Assembly (NCBI RefSeq): GCF_900156575.1
Contig: NZ_FTNY01000001.1
Span: 186,001-250,000, forward strand
Source of the DNA: Chryseobacterium shigense
GTDB taxonomy: Bacteria > Bacteroidota > Bacteroidia > Flavobacteriales > Weeksellaceae
DNA length: 64,000 nucleotides
Reading direction: 5' to 3'
How positions within the stretch are numbered: position 1 is the first letter of the stretch; each line of letters starts with the position of its first letter. Of this stretch, positions 27,263 through 35,680 are shown in pieces. The notes under the pieces are model-generated. The model was given only the letters and a program-made list of their open reading frames with translations, did not search any database and was not told the DNA's origin. The translations under genes were made by a program, and so were the position numbers.

Positions 27263-27931
27263 TCACAAAAGGAGAATCGATAATGCAGCCAATATAATGG
27301 CAATACTTACAATAGCAGCCAGCCATTTTAAGCCAGATGCAAGGAGAATTTTGATCCTGAATTTGCAAATTAACTGATTCTTATCACTTTCATTTAATTT
27401 TCGGTCTTCCGCATTGGTGGTTTTGGCCTGTTTAAGAATCTCCAGTTTCTTCAGCAGAGAAGCTGTAAAACTGTTTTCACAGATATCCATAACATAAGCA
27501 ATCAAAGGGAAATACCAGCCGTTGAGCAGCAATGAAACAATGATTGAATCAGGTTTTCCCTGAAACCTCAGCCAGAAATAAAAGAATAGTAAAAGCAGGG
27601 TTGCATAAGCAAAAGGCATAAAAAGGGCATCCGCTTTTAATGACTTATGAATGATGGTGTTGGTTTTGGAATTAATCCCAAAGAGAATTTTCTTAAAATA
27701 AGAATTTCTAAACGGAAGCTGAAGATTGATTAAAGAAAATTTCTTGAGTATATTTTTATTCTCATAGGTTTTCACAGGGTAAAGAAAACCTTTGGAAAAG
27801 GAAGCCAGATAAGCCCCGGTTGTAATTGTTCCTATAGAAGCTAAAATGGCAAGCCACAGAATCAGCTGATCAAAATTATGAATGTGAACAGGGAGATTCA
27901 GATCAAAGTTTAAAAGCGTGGTCATGATCAA
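27263..27931 (-). CDS. Membrane protein paired with the patatin-like lipase
   Basis: A 222-residue protein with about four hydrophobic segments: near residues 22-45, 100-120, 128-145 and a C-terminal one (LAAIVSIAIILAALSILLL). It has no motif I recognise. It begins five bases after the stop of the patatin gene on the same strand, so translation is probably coupled and the protein is likely a membrane partner of that enzyme. Similar stand-alone proteins are not known to me. Confidence 0.75.
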   Translation of the reverse strand: MIMTTLLNFDLNLPVHIHNFDQLILWLAILASIGTITTGAYLASFSKGFLYPVKTYENKNILKKFSLINLQLPFRNSYFKKILFGINSKTNTIIHKSLKADALFMPFAYATLLLLFFYFWLRFQGKPDSIIVSLLLNGWYFPLIAYVMDICENSFTASLLKKLEILKQAKTTNAEDRKLNESDKNQLICKFRIKILLASGLKWLAAIVSIAIILAALSILLL

Positions 27932-27936
27932 AATTT

Positions 27937-30087
27937 TTAATGGGTGAAACTTGATTTTTCTTTCATTTTAGGACTTAGATTTTTATAGATCTCAGCCATT
28001 CCTCTTTCTTTTTTATAGCTTTCCCAATTGAAGAAAATATCAGGATAGATGAAATCTTCCGTTCTGAAATCTGTAATTCCAAAGTCTTTCTGAGCTTTCT
28101 GCATCAGTTTATTTTTCTCTTCAAAAGTCAGGTTTTTCCCGGAGAGAAAAATAGCCGCTGCCAAAGCACCCCGATAGAATAATTCTATCTTTTCACTGTG
28201 GGAAGGGTTAAAATTGAGCCAGCTGATACTTCCTGTATCTACACTGCGTACTGTTTTTTTGAAATTGCTGTTTTTGATTAGAAAATCACGGTCATAGAAA
28301 TATCTCATCGTTGAAATCATAGATAGCATCAGATTCGTTTCATTATCAATCAATTTATACAGATCATCATTATCGTATTCCAGCTTGATTCCAAAAGTGG
28401 GGCGGGTAGGTATAGAATGGGTATTGTTGTAAAATACATTGATCGGGAAGTTGGACAACGCACCACCATCTACAAAAAGTACTTCATTATTGCCCTGAAT
28501 AAAATTTTTGTAGGCACCCAGTTTTACTTTCCATGTATTATTGATGTTGATCAGCTGTGTGTTGGACATGGTTACTTTGTATGGTTTGAAAAAGAAAGGG
28601 ATGGACATCGATGCCCTTACATATTCTGCGGGAGAGATCGATTCATCATTTCCCCAGTAAAATTCGTGCATTCCGGGAAATTCCACCTTGATCTGATTGG
28701 TAATATCTGCAGCAACTACTACAAGCTGTTGTGGAAATTTATTCCCTTCGGCACTTACTATGGTATACGTGTTTTTAAACAATTCCTCAATAATTCTTTC
28801 TATCAATTTATCATTGGCGTTGATGGGAATAAGGTTTTTATCAATAAGCTGATCGTTGATCATTTTCAGATCCTGCCAATTAACCTGATTGAAAAACTTA
28901 ATACTGCTGATGATCTGATTCAGCAGACCATCCACAAAAGCCTGTTCTCCACTATTGGTTTTTGTTGTTTTTACGTAGGTATCTACAATATTTATTATAT
29001 CTTTATCTACTAAGGATTTTTTCAATTTTTCCCAATCGATTTTTGTTTCCTGCTTACCTGAAGGGATTTCATTGTTTTCATCTGGAGATCCGGCAGCCAT
29101 TTTCAGTTTTGAATCATTGATGTCTTTAGTAATGTTCAAAAGCTTTTCATTACCTTCACTTTTTTCACCGACTGAGGTTAATGAAACGTCCACAGAGAGT
29201 TTCTGTCTGAAATATTCGCATTTATACAGCTCATTTTCCTTAAGCATTTTATTTTTCAGATCTGCAATGCTCCTTATTTTATTCTCTTCCATAAGGGTTT
29301 TTATCCATTCTTTAAAATTATCGCCAGGATTGACACCCATTTTTTCACTATGAAAATACAGTAACCTCAGGACCATCAAATTTTTAATGATCATGCATAG
29401 AGAGATTACAAGTCCGGTCACTGAAATGATAAGCAAACGATGAATCCATAGCTGCCAAGAGGCAATCTCACCCGAAAGTATACCGACCCCTATGGCCGAA
29501 ATGGTCATGGTCATAAGAAAGAGGGCGAAAGAGTACACCGAAATTTTAGCCTTAAATTTTATTTTATCCAAAATCGGTTTTCTTTCCCGTTTGGAAAATA
29601 TTTTCAAAATAAGAGATTTCCATGAAGGATGTCCGTCAACAAGTTCTGTCAAGTCTTTTTTTGAAAGGTATTCTAATATTTTTTCAGATCTTGTTTCATA
29701 GTAGCGGTCTATAAATTCTTCTTTTTCACCCATCATAACAGCATCGCGTTGCGAATAGACACAATTCAGCATCATGGTATTAATGGCGCCCGCACTTGTC
29801 CCTGCACTGTTTAAAAAAGAAATGCCCATTTTTTCTAATATATAGGTATATCCGGCCAGGGCAATCCCATGTACTCCGCCGCCTTCCTGTATTAAGTCTA
29901 CATACTGGCGGGGTTCTTTACTTATGTTATATTTTTCTAGCAGTTTTTCTTTTGACGGGTCATTCCAGTCAATATGGTCTTTCACATCAGAAACCTTTAA
30001 GGGGTTATGTTTATAAAGTGTTTTAAGATGAGCTACGAGATGGGCTACAGCTCCCGTAAATTGCTCTACTTTTAATTCTTCTTTCAT
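27937..30087 (-). CDS. Membrane-anchored patatin-like phospholipase
   Basis: A 716-residue acyl hydrolase. The patatin oxyanion-hole motif GGGVHG is at 69-74, the nucleophile elbow GTSAG at 96-100 (Ser98) and the partner Asp in VDGGALSNFP (Asp540), completing the Ser-Asp dyad. Between the two halves lies an insertion of over 400 residues that contains two hydrophobic segments (about 175-240) and long charged stretches, unusual against compact patatins of 300-400 residues. It should attach to the inner membrane and release fatty acids from phospholipids. A small multi-pass protein is encoded right behind it. It could have a housekeeping lipid role or act as a conditional effector. I see no cGAS-like gene beside it, which argues against CBASS. 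Confidence 0.87.
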   Translation of the reverse strand: MKEELKVEQFTGAVAHLVAHLKTLYKHNPLKVSDVKDHIDWNDPSKEKLLEKYNISKEPRQYVDLIQEGGGVHGIALAGYTYILEKMGISFLNSAGTSAGAINTMMLNCVYSQRDAVMMGEKEEFIDRYYETRSEKILEYLSKKDLTELVDGHPSWKSLILKIFSKRERKPILDKIKFKAKISVYSFALFLMTMTISAIGVGILSGEIASWQLWIHRLLIISVTGLVISLCMIIKNLMVLRLLYFHSEKMGVNPGDNFKEWIKTLMEENKIRSIADLKNKMLKENELYKCEYFRQKLSVDVSLTSVGEKSEGNEKLLNITKDINDSKLKMAAGSPDENNEIPSGKQETKIDWEKLKKSLVDKDIINIVDTYVKTTKTNSGEQAFVDGLLNQIISSIKFFNQVNWQDLKMINDQLIDKNLIPINANDKLIERIIEELFKNTYTIVSAEGNKFPQQLVVVAADITNQIKVEFPGMHEFYWGNDESISPAEYVRASMSIPFFFKPYKVTMSNTQLININNTWKVKLGAYKNFIQGNNEVLFVDGGALSNFPINVFYNNTHSIPTRPTFGIKLEYDNDDLYKLIDNETNLMLSMISTMRYFYDRDFLIKNSNFKKTVRSVDTGSISWLNFNPSHSEKIELFYRGALAAAIFLSGKNLTFEEKNKLMQKAQKDFGITDFRTEDFIYPDIFFNWESYKKERGMAEIYKNLSPKMKEKSSFTH

Positions 30088-30426
30088 GATGATTTATTTT
30101 TATAGATTATGAGTAAAAGGGTAGGAGCTAACCCCTGCAATCCTGAATCAGGGATTACATCCGGAAGTATTTCATATTCTGAAGTTCTTGAGTAAGGCGT
30201 ATCAATTAAACCGCTAAATAAGGCTTCAGTATGGGTAAGTATCTATAGCTATTGTTATCAATTTTATTATAAAATTACCAAGACAATGCATACCAAGCTA
30301 TTACCCAAAAGGGTAATTTTTAATAGTCTGAAAAAGTATCATGTAAAACAAGAAATAAGGATTTCAGAAGAAGGAAATCAATGATTAAAAAAATGAAAAT
30401 TTTAGACACCATAAGAGCAGAGACTG
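30088..30426. other. Intergenic region with an orphan terminator-like hairpin
   Basis: This 339-bp gap between two minus-strand genes has no credible open frame. It contains an imperfect inverted repeat around 30145-30165 and the plus-strand terminator-like hairpin at 30300-30321. Confidence 0.5.
30300..30321 (+). terminator. Orphan terminator-like hairpin
   Basis: ATTACCC (30300-30306) pairs with GGGTAAT (30311-30317), loop AAAA, followed by TTTT on the plus strand. No plus-strand gene precedes it, while both flanking genes are on the minus strand. It might end a small RNA or be fortuitous. Confidence 0.4.
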
Positions 30427-31128
30427 TTAGGATTTTGGCTTGCTTACGTACTTATTTCCTTTGATATAAAAACGCCATGGCAGCAAAGCATCTTCCTGAG
30501 CATAAGCCACTCCGATACGCGGTCCTGATATGATCTCTTCAGAAGAATATCTGATCCCGCGATCTTCAATCCATATTTCATTTCCGGTCAGGTCTTTTGT
30601 ATTAAAAGAACGGTCAATCCCTAAAGCTTTCGCTGCAGAACCGGGACCTGCTGAAATAGCAGCCTTATCAACGGGCATATTTCGTCTCAGCTCCATTATA
30701 TTCTTTCCGGCTAAAGGTTCTACAGCCCGTATCAATACTGCGTGGGGTTCACCTTCAATAGAGGTGACTACATTAAAAAGATGATGAATGCCATAGCACA
30801 AGTAAACATAAGAAATACCACCCTGGCTGTACAAGGTTTCCGTACGCTCCGTACGACGGCCGCCATAAGCATGAGAAGCTTTATCCACCACACCGAAATA
30901 GGCTTCAGTTTCTACAATGATGCCTGCGGTGATATCACCTTTGACCTCAGTGAAAAGAATTTTACCCAAAAGATCTTTGGCCAGAAACAGGACATCCTGA
31001 TTCAGATAATAAGAAAGAGGCAGTTTCAATTTTTTTTTTATTTGCAGTTTAAGATCAGCAAATGTAAACATCTGAGACTGATTTTCAAAACATTCAGGAT
31101 TCCAAGGAGCGCTCAGATCTTCTTCCAT
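30427..31128 (-). CDS. 3-methyladenine DNA glycosylase (AAG/MPG family)
   Basis: A base-excision repair enzyme that removes alkylated purines. Family segments are DLLGKIL, IIVETEAYFG, DKASHAYGGRRTERTETLY, YVYLCYGIHHLFNVV and AVLIRAVEPL, with the catalytic Glu in VETEAY. At 233 residues it is longer than the usual 195-205; the first 35-40 residues look like an extension, and an in-frame Met (MFTFADLK) near residue 20 may be the true start. It opens a run of DNA-repair genes that extends to 39.9 kb. Confidence 0.92.
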   Translation of the reverse strand: MEEDLSAPWNPECFENQSQMFTFADLKLQIKKKLKLPLSYYLNQDVLFLAKDLLGKILFTEVKGDITAGIIVETEAYFGVVDKASHAYGGRRTERTETLYSQGGISYVYLCYGIHHLFNVVTSIEGEPHAVLIRAVEPLAGKNIMELRRNMPVDKAAISAGPGSAAKALGIDRSFNTKDLTGNEIWIEDRGIRYSSEEIISGPRIGVAYAQEDALLPWRFYIKGNKYVSKPKS

Positions 31129-31237
31129 ATCTCATATGAGAAGAGGAATTGGTTCCAAAAATTTTGTCTGAAAATAATGGATTTAAAACCTGAATGGTTT
31201 ATCTTAGGTAAAAGTATTGAGATTAAAAATAATATGT

Positions 31238-31582
31238 ATGAACAGCGATCATTTTTCAGATGAATGGGAACCGGATACAACAACATTTGGAGACAGGCTT
31301 GCTAATCTTGTTGCGGATCAGTTACAGAAAGGCGAGGTATTGGGCTATGGCCATCGTGATTATTGCGGGATTGGCATGAAAATAAATGAAGACCATCACT
31401 TTCTATACGGAGAACTGTATGATGGAGATTTTCATGCTCCAACTGTTTTTGCAACACGCGATTTATTCGTCACGTGGCTGTCTGCCCAATCTACAGAATC
31501 ACTGGCACGTTTGGGGGATGACGAATTTTACCAGAGAAATCAGGTCATTACAAGAAAACGTTTGATGGAATTTATAAGCTGA
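31238..31582 (+). CDS. Hypothetical small protein
   Basis: A 114-residue acidic soluble protein from ATG 31238 (MNSDHFSDEWEPD); the frame is open back to a TTG at 31217. It contains YGHRDYCGIGMKINEDHHFL and a helical C-terminus (SLARLGDDEFYQRNQV). I do not recognise the family. It lies between the glycosylase, from which it is divergent, and the convergent DUF892-like gene. Confidence 0.65.
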   Translation: MNSDHFSDEWEPDTTTFGDRLANLVADQLQKGEVLGYGHRDYCGIGMKINEDHHFLYGELYDGDFHAPTVFATRDLFVTWLSAQSTESLARLGDDEFYQRNQVITRKRLMEFIS

Positions 31583-31698
31583 TCCGGATATAATAATCTA
31601 AATTTCTGTTATGAAAACATCGTTTGAATCAATAATATGATCAGCAGGGAATGTGATGCATGAGTCCAGTGAAAAGTAGAATTCAAGCACGGGAAGCA

Positions 31699-31738
31699 GA
31701 AAAAGGGAGACTTGAAATTATTCTTCTTCCGGTCTCCC
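31699..31738 (-). terminator. Terminator of the ferritin-like protein gene
   Basis: Read on the minus strand, GGGAGAC pairs with GTCTCCC across a 20-base loop, then TTTTTC follows. The arms are 31705-31711 and 31732-31738 in plus coordinates. Confidence 0.75.
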
Positions 31739-31752
31739 GTTTCCTTAGCTTA

Positions 31753-32319
31753 TTATTTTGCTTTGCTGTTAAGAGCGGTATCTGCTATTTTTGTCAGCAA
31801 GGCATCGCATTTTTTTTCTTCGGCAAGAGTGGCCAAAAGGTTATTAAGACAGTCTTTTTCTTTCAGGACTTTAGCATAGGCAGCCAGTGACCCGTAAGTG
31901 GCAATTTCATAATGTTCTACTTTCTGAGAAGCAGCAATGATCCCAGCATCTCTTACTGCGCCCGGTTCAGTTTCCTCCATAATGCTTTTTCCTTCATCCA
32001 GCAATCCCTGCATCGCATCGCATTTTTTAGCCTGAGCTTTTTTACCAAGAGAAGCGAAACATTCTTCCAGTCTTTTTACATGAACCTGAGTTTCGTTAAA
32101 ATGCTTCTCAATAGCTGCTTTCAGTTTTTTATCCGTAGCATTTTTATGCATTTTCGGAAGCGCTTTTACAAGAGCTTTCTCTGCCCAGTAAATGTCTTTG
32201 AGTGAATCTTCAAACAAATCCTTCAGCTGTTTGGCAGCGTCTTTTTTAGCCGGAGTTTTACCTGTTTTTTTCGCCACAGTTTTCGACGCTGTTTTTCCTG
32301 CTGTTTTTTTCTTTTCCAT
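31753..32319 (-). CDS. YciE/YciF-like (DUF892) ferritin-fold protein with a histone-like tail
   Basis: A 188-residue protein. Residues about 30-185 match the DUF892/YciF family, a four-helix ferritin-like bundle: LKDLFEDSLKDIYWAEKALV, HFNETQVHVKRLEECFASLG, then KVEHYEIATYGSLAAYAK, with Glu and His residues at di-iron positions. Family members are osmotic- or oxidative-stress proteins. The first 28 residues (KKKTAGKTASKTVAKKTGK) are Lys/Thr/Ala repeats like histone H1 or bacterial nucleoid proteins, so the protein may bind DNA. This suits its place among repair genes. That link is inference. Confidence 0.88.
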   Translation of the reverse strand: MEKKKTAGKTASKTVAKKTGKTPAKKDAAKQLKDLFEDSLKDIYWAEKALVKALPKMHKNATDKKLKAAIEKHFNETQVHVKRLEECFASLGKKAQAKKCDAMQGLLDEGKSIMEETEPGAVRDAGIIAASQKVEHYEIATYGSLAAYAKVLKEKDCLNNLLATLAEEKKCDALLTKIADTALNSKAK

Positions 32320-32411
32320 AATAATTATAGTTTAGTGATTAATATTTGATGATGAATAGCTGCAATTATAAGACCAGCTTCTATTTCCGGGTACTGATGT
32401 GGTAGGTGATA

Positions 32412-32645
32412 TTATTCATCTTCCGCTTCTTTCCTGAAACTTACCACTTCATATTCGTCGTTGGAGGAATATTTTTTGCAACTGTTGTCCTTAAAGTCAT
32501 CAGGCTTTTTTGAAAAATCTTCAATGTACTTTGCACTTTCGCCGGTGTCAGCGGGAGTTATGATGATATGATAACCTTTTCGTACGGATTCATCCGCCTT
32601 TTCTAAAGCTTCTTTTTTGTATTGTAGGGCTTCACTGTATTTCAT
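32412..32645 (-). CDS. Hypothetical small charged protein
   Basis: A 77-residue protein rich in Lys, Glu and Asp (YKKEALEKADESVRKGYHII, ending in RKEAEDE). It has no signal peptide or known motif. It lies 11 bp after another small protein gene on the same strand, suggesting a two-gene unit. I do not recognise it. Confidence 0.6.
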   Translation of the reverse strand: MKYSEALQYKKEALEKADESVRKGYHIIITPADTGESAKYIEDFSKKPDDFKDNSCKKYSSNDEYEVVSFRKEAEDE

Positions 32646-32656
32646 AGGATATTTTT

Positions 32657-32884
32657 TTAGTTTTCAAAAATAAGTCTGCCGTCAAAAGGTTCACTCCATT
32701 TGACAAAAATGCGATCATTCAGTCGGGTAATTATCGCCTGAACGGTTTCAAATGCTCCCTCTTCTTTTTTCCTTTCAATGGTTAAATTAGATCCCTGTCC
32801 AATTTCTTCCATGCGATATTCAAGCTGATACTGATTGTCGCTATTCAGTACGAATTCTGTTTTTGTGAAATTTTTACTTAACAT
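32657..32884 (-). CDS. Hypothetical small protein
   Basis: A 75-residue protein predicted to be mainly beta-stranded (TEFVLNSDNQYQLEYRMEEI; RIFVKWSEPFDGRLIFEN). The family is unknown to me. It is the first of two small minus-strand genes and is divergent from the exonuclease III gene. Confidence 0.6.
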   Translation of the reverse strand: MLSKNFTKTEFVLNSDNQYQLEYRMEEIGQGSNLTIERKKEEGAFETVQAIITRLNDRIFVKWSEPFDGRLIFEN

Positions 32885-33047
32885 GGGAAGGTTTTATTTT
32901 TAAGCTAATGAATAAACTATGCCAATATCAGTCAACTGATGATTGAACCTAATAAGGATCAATAAAATTAAGATTAAGCGTGAGGGAGTGATACTTATTC
33001 GCTGGAATAATTATTGCACCTGTAAAAACAATACACCGCCTTTACCT

Positions 33048-33821
33048 ATGAAAATAGCAACCTATAATGTAAACGGAATCAACGGTCGTTTGCCCGTATT
33101 ATTGCAGTGGCTGAAAGAAGCTCAGCCAGATATTGTCTGTCTTCAGGAATTGAAAGCTCCTCAGGAACGGTTTCCTGTAAAAGAAATCAATGCGGCAGGT
33201 TATCAGGCGATTTGGAAAGGACAGAAAAGCTGGAATGGGGTAGCGATACTTGCAAAAGACCTTGAAATCACAGAAGTTCAGGATACTTTACCCGGAGATT
33301 CAGAGGATCTGCAAAGCCGCTATATGGAAGCTATTATTGACCAAATGGTGATATGCTGTCTGTACCTCCCCAATGGAAACCCTTATCCGGGACCTAAATT
33401 TGATTATAAATTAGACTGGATCAGGCGTTTAAAAAAACGGACTGATCAGCTCATCAAAATGGAACTGCCCGCCATCATTATAGGTGATTTTAATATAATT
33501 CCAGGACCTGAAGATGTTTACAAACCTGAGCGCTGGGAAAATGATGCCTTATACAGAAAAGAAGTAAGAAAAGCATATAAAGAATTATTGAATAAAGGCT
33601 GGCTGGATTCTATACGCACGCTCTATCCTGATGAAACAGTTTACACCTTCTGGGATTATCTTTACAAAGCCTATGACCGCAATGCAGGCATCAGACTGGA
33701 TCATATGCTGTTAAGTCCTTATCTGCATTCAAGCTTACAATCCGGTGGGGTCGACCGTCATGTCCGTGGCTGGACAAAAAGCAGCGATCATGCCCCTGTC
33801 TGGATCGAATTGCAGAAATAA
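33048..33821 (+). CDS. xth: Exodeoxyribonuclease III
   Basis: AP endonuclease and 3'-5' exonuclease of base-excision repair, 257 residues from ATG 33048. The frame is open 105 bp further upstream, but MKIATYNVNGINGRLPVLL is the family's N-terminus. Catalytic segments are visible: IVCLQELKAP (Glu), IIGDFNIIPGPEDV (Asp, Asn), then GIRLDHMLLS and SSDHAPVWIE (Asp, His). It would act on the abasic sites left by the nearby alkyladenine glycosylase. It is convergent with alkB, with 3 bp between them. Confidence 0.95.
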   Translation: MKIATYNVNGINGRLPVLLQWLKEAQPDIVCLQELKAPQERFPVKEINAAGYQAIWKGQKSWNGVAILAKDLEITEVQDTLPGDSEDLQSRYMEAIIDQMVICCLYLPNGNPYPGPKFDYKLDWIRRLKKRTDQLIKMELPAIIIGDFNIIPGPEDVYKPERWENDALYRKEVRKAYKELLNKGWLDSIRTLYPDETVYTFWDYLYKAYDRNAGIRLDHMLLSPYLHSSLQSGGVDRHVRGWTKSSDHAPVWIELQK

Positions 33822-33824
33822 AAT

Positions 33825-34445
33825 TCACGATTTCTCAATTTCCTTCACCCATCTGAACGTAAGATTAATCCGCGGTTTCATAGTCTTGACAGACTTTGCA
33901 ATCCGGTGTTCCCAATTCAACTGTAAATCGCCTTTCATGATCAGCAGCGAGCCATGCTGAAGCGGCAAACTGTACTTATTCCGGTGGTCATCTGCTTTCC
34001 GGAAATCAAAATTTCTTACCTGTCCGAGACTTATGGAAGCAATAACAGGGCGGTTTCCCAGTTCGCTTTCTTTATCACGGTGCCATGCTACAGAGTCATT
34101 ACCATCGCGGTATAAATTGAGCAGAACAGAATTAAACTGATATCCGGAGGATTCTTCTATCTTCTGTTTTAAAGCGAATAATTCCGGTAACCAGGCATTG
34201 ACATTAAAATCATTTCCACCCAGTTTGTAGGTTCTGCTTTCATCTCCATACCAGGCGGTCAGTCGTGGAGTGAGAACCATTTTATCATACATTTTCTGGG
34301 TTCTCTGCTTCCACGGAGCCACACGAATCAGAAGCTCCTCAAGCTGAGAAGCTTCTTTTTCCGACAAAAAATGATCAGTATATTCCAGCAGTTCTTCCGG
34401 AAAACGGAAATATTCTTCTGAATCAAATAAACTTAACTGGTCCAT
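33825..34445 (-). CDS. alkB: AlkB-type 2-oxoglutarate/Fe(II)-dependent DNA dealkylase
   Basis: Direct-reversal repair enzyme that oxidatively removes methyl groups from N1-methyladenine and N3-methylcytosine. The length of 206 residues suits the ALKBH2/3-like bacterial group. Iron and cosubstrate residues: the His-x-Asp in AWHRDKESELG, a distal His in LQLNWEHRIAKS and RINLTFR with the two Arg that hold 2-oxoglutarate. The nucleotide-flip region GNRPVIASISLGQVRNFDFR is typical. It lies 21 bp downstream of the S24 regulator on the same strand, so the two may be co-transcribed. Confidence 0.94.
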   Translation of the reverse strand: MDQLSLFDSEEYFRFPEELLEYTDHFLSEKEASQLEELLIRVAPWKQRTQKMYDKMVLTPRLTAWYGDESRTYKLGGNDFNVNAWLPELFALKQKIEESSGYQFNSVLLNLYRDGNDSVAWHRDKESELGNRPVIASISLGQVRNFDFRKADDHRNKYSLPLQHGSLLIMKGDLQLNWEHRIAKSVKTMKPRINLTFRWVKEIEKS

Positions 34446-34466
34446 TACAATCTGTAATTAGAATGA

Positions 34467-35249
34467 TTAAGATTTCCGGCGCCCGGAAACTTTACGGTCC
34501 AGATCTTTGATATCCTGTTTCAGCTCTCTGAACATTTCTTTAAAATTATAGCTTTCGTAATCTCCCGGTTCAAAATCTTCGGGAAAAATTCCTGAGGCGT
34601 ACTGCCAGATTTCTACCACCTCATTAAATGGAATTTCATACGGCTCATAGAATGAATTATCAGCACTTACACACACTGCATTGCCTTTTGTTTCTTTAAA
34701 ACGTTTATAGGTAATCCCATCATTTAAGGTAATGAAAACATAGGTTTTTCCAGGCTTCAGTTCACTGATTCCTTCTACATATTTCCCCACGATATACGAG
34801 CCGTTTCTGAACGGCGGCATAGAATCTCCGTCTGCTGGAAAAGCTCTGTATTTGCCGTTCGTCAGGAAGGGGAGAGCTATTCTCTGAAGGCTTTCGATAT
34901 AGCCAATATCGCTGTAACCTTCAAGATATCCCATCGATGCCTTCTGCGGAATGATCTCAATGGTATCATTCCCAAGATTATCTACCGCTACAGGAAGAAC
35001 AATTCTGTTATCCGGAAGTTTCAGCATTTCTTCCATTGGGTATTTACGGATATCTACCGATACCAGAAGATCAATGCTGACATGAAAATATTTGGATATT
35101 TTGACAAGTAGCTCAATAGGTGGTTCAGATACTCCATTTTCATACTTGGAATACCGCACACGAGAAATCACCAGTTCCGTAGCTACAGATTGTTGGGAGA
35201 GGTTTCTTTTTCCTCTCAAAAAACGAATATTATTTGAAAAAATTGACAT
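34467..35249 (-). CDS. XRE-family regulator with a LexA-like S24 peptidase domain
   Basis: A 260-residue repressor-like protein from ATG 35249; an upstream in-frame ATG at 35270 would add seven residues. Residues about 5-60 are a Cro/CI helix-turn-helix (IRFLRGKRNLSQQSVATELV; YSKYENGVSEPP). Residues about 100-225 are an S24 fold with the catalytic Ser in PADGDSMPPF and Lys in GITYKRF. Where related Bacteroidetes regulators have an Ala-Gly cleavage dipeptide, this one has KASMGYLEGY, Met-Gly. It is divergent from dinB, and the same 47-bp repeat precedes both, so it probably controls the polymerase operon and itself. Confidence 0.88.
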   Translation of the reverse strand: MSIFSNNIRFLRGKRNLSQQSVATELVISRVRYSKYENGVSEPPIELLVKISKYFHVSIDLLVSVDIRKYPMEEMLKLPDNRIVLPVAVDNLGNDTIEIIPQKASMGYLEGYSDIGYIESLQRIALPFLTNGKYRAFPADGDSMPPFRNGSYIVGKYVEGISELKPGKTYVFITLNDGITYKRFKETKGNAVCVSADNSFYEPYEIPFNEVVEIWQYASGIFPEDFEPGDYESYNFKEMFRELKQDIKDLDRKVSGRRKS

Positions 35250-35293
35250 TGATACGAAATATATCAACAAAAATACAAATTACGATTCAAAAT
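35247..35293. repeat. Operator-like repeat, copy 1 (over the regulator start)
   Basis: Contains the palindrome TTGATA-CGAAATA-TATCAA at 35249-35267, then AAAATACAAA and GATTCAAAA. It overlaps the start codon of the S24 regulator. It differs from copy 2 at about six of 47 positions by hand alignment, and the two lie 370 bp apart in the same orientation. Confidence 0.8.
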
Positions 35294-35616
35294 ACCCATT
35301 CATTTAAGGCAAATAAAATGGGTTAATAGCCGATTAATTCTAAATATTAAACGTTTTGAGGATTTTTAGCCTAAAAAAAACTTTTCAACAAACTTATCTG
35401 ATGATGTATACAAGGGTTTTCCTTGAATTTTTTTGCCTTTCCACAGATTCTACAAATCGAGCAAATCTTTGCATTTAATTATAAGTGATTGGATCATACA
35501 AAACAGAACCTGTGTAATCCGGGTGGTCTGTGGAAACTATTTTTACCATTTATTACCCGTTTTACCTCATCCTGTTTTTATAGAGGGAAAACCCTTATCA
35601 TTTCTCATAAAATAAA
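35294..35616. other. Spacer between the two operator repeats
   Basis: About 320 bp with no credible gene; the two short plus-strand frames here have no coding features. The sequence is A+T-rich, and no terminator or further palindrome was recognised. Confidence 0.5.
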
Positions 35617-35663
35617 CATTGATACGAAATATATCAATGAAAATACAAAGTTTGATTCAAAAC
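35617..35663. repeat. Operator-like repeat, copy 2 (upstream of dinB)
   Basis: Palindrome TTGATA-CGAAATA-TATCAA at 35619-35637 followed by AAAATACAAA and GATTCAAAA, 18 bp before the dinB start. A TAATTTTG -7 element lies at 35669-35676, so a bound regulator would block the promoter and the transcript would be almost leaderless. Confidence 0.8.
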
Positions 35664-35680
35664 ATATCTAATTTTGTATC

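Noticed and set aside
27937..30087. CBASS-type defence system with a patatin effector
   Set aside because: No cyclic-nucleotide synthase or associated Cap genes are adjacent; the only partner is a small membrane protein.
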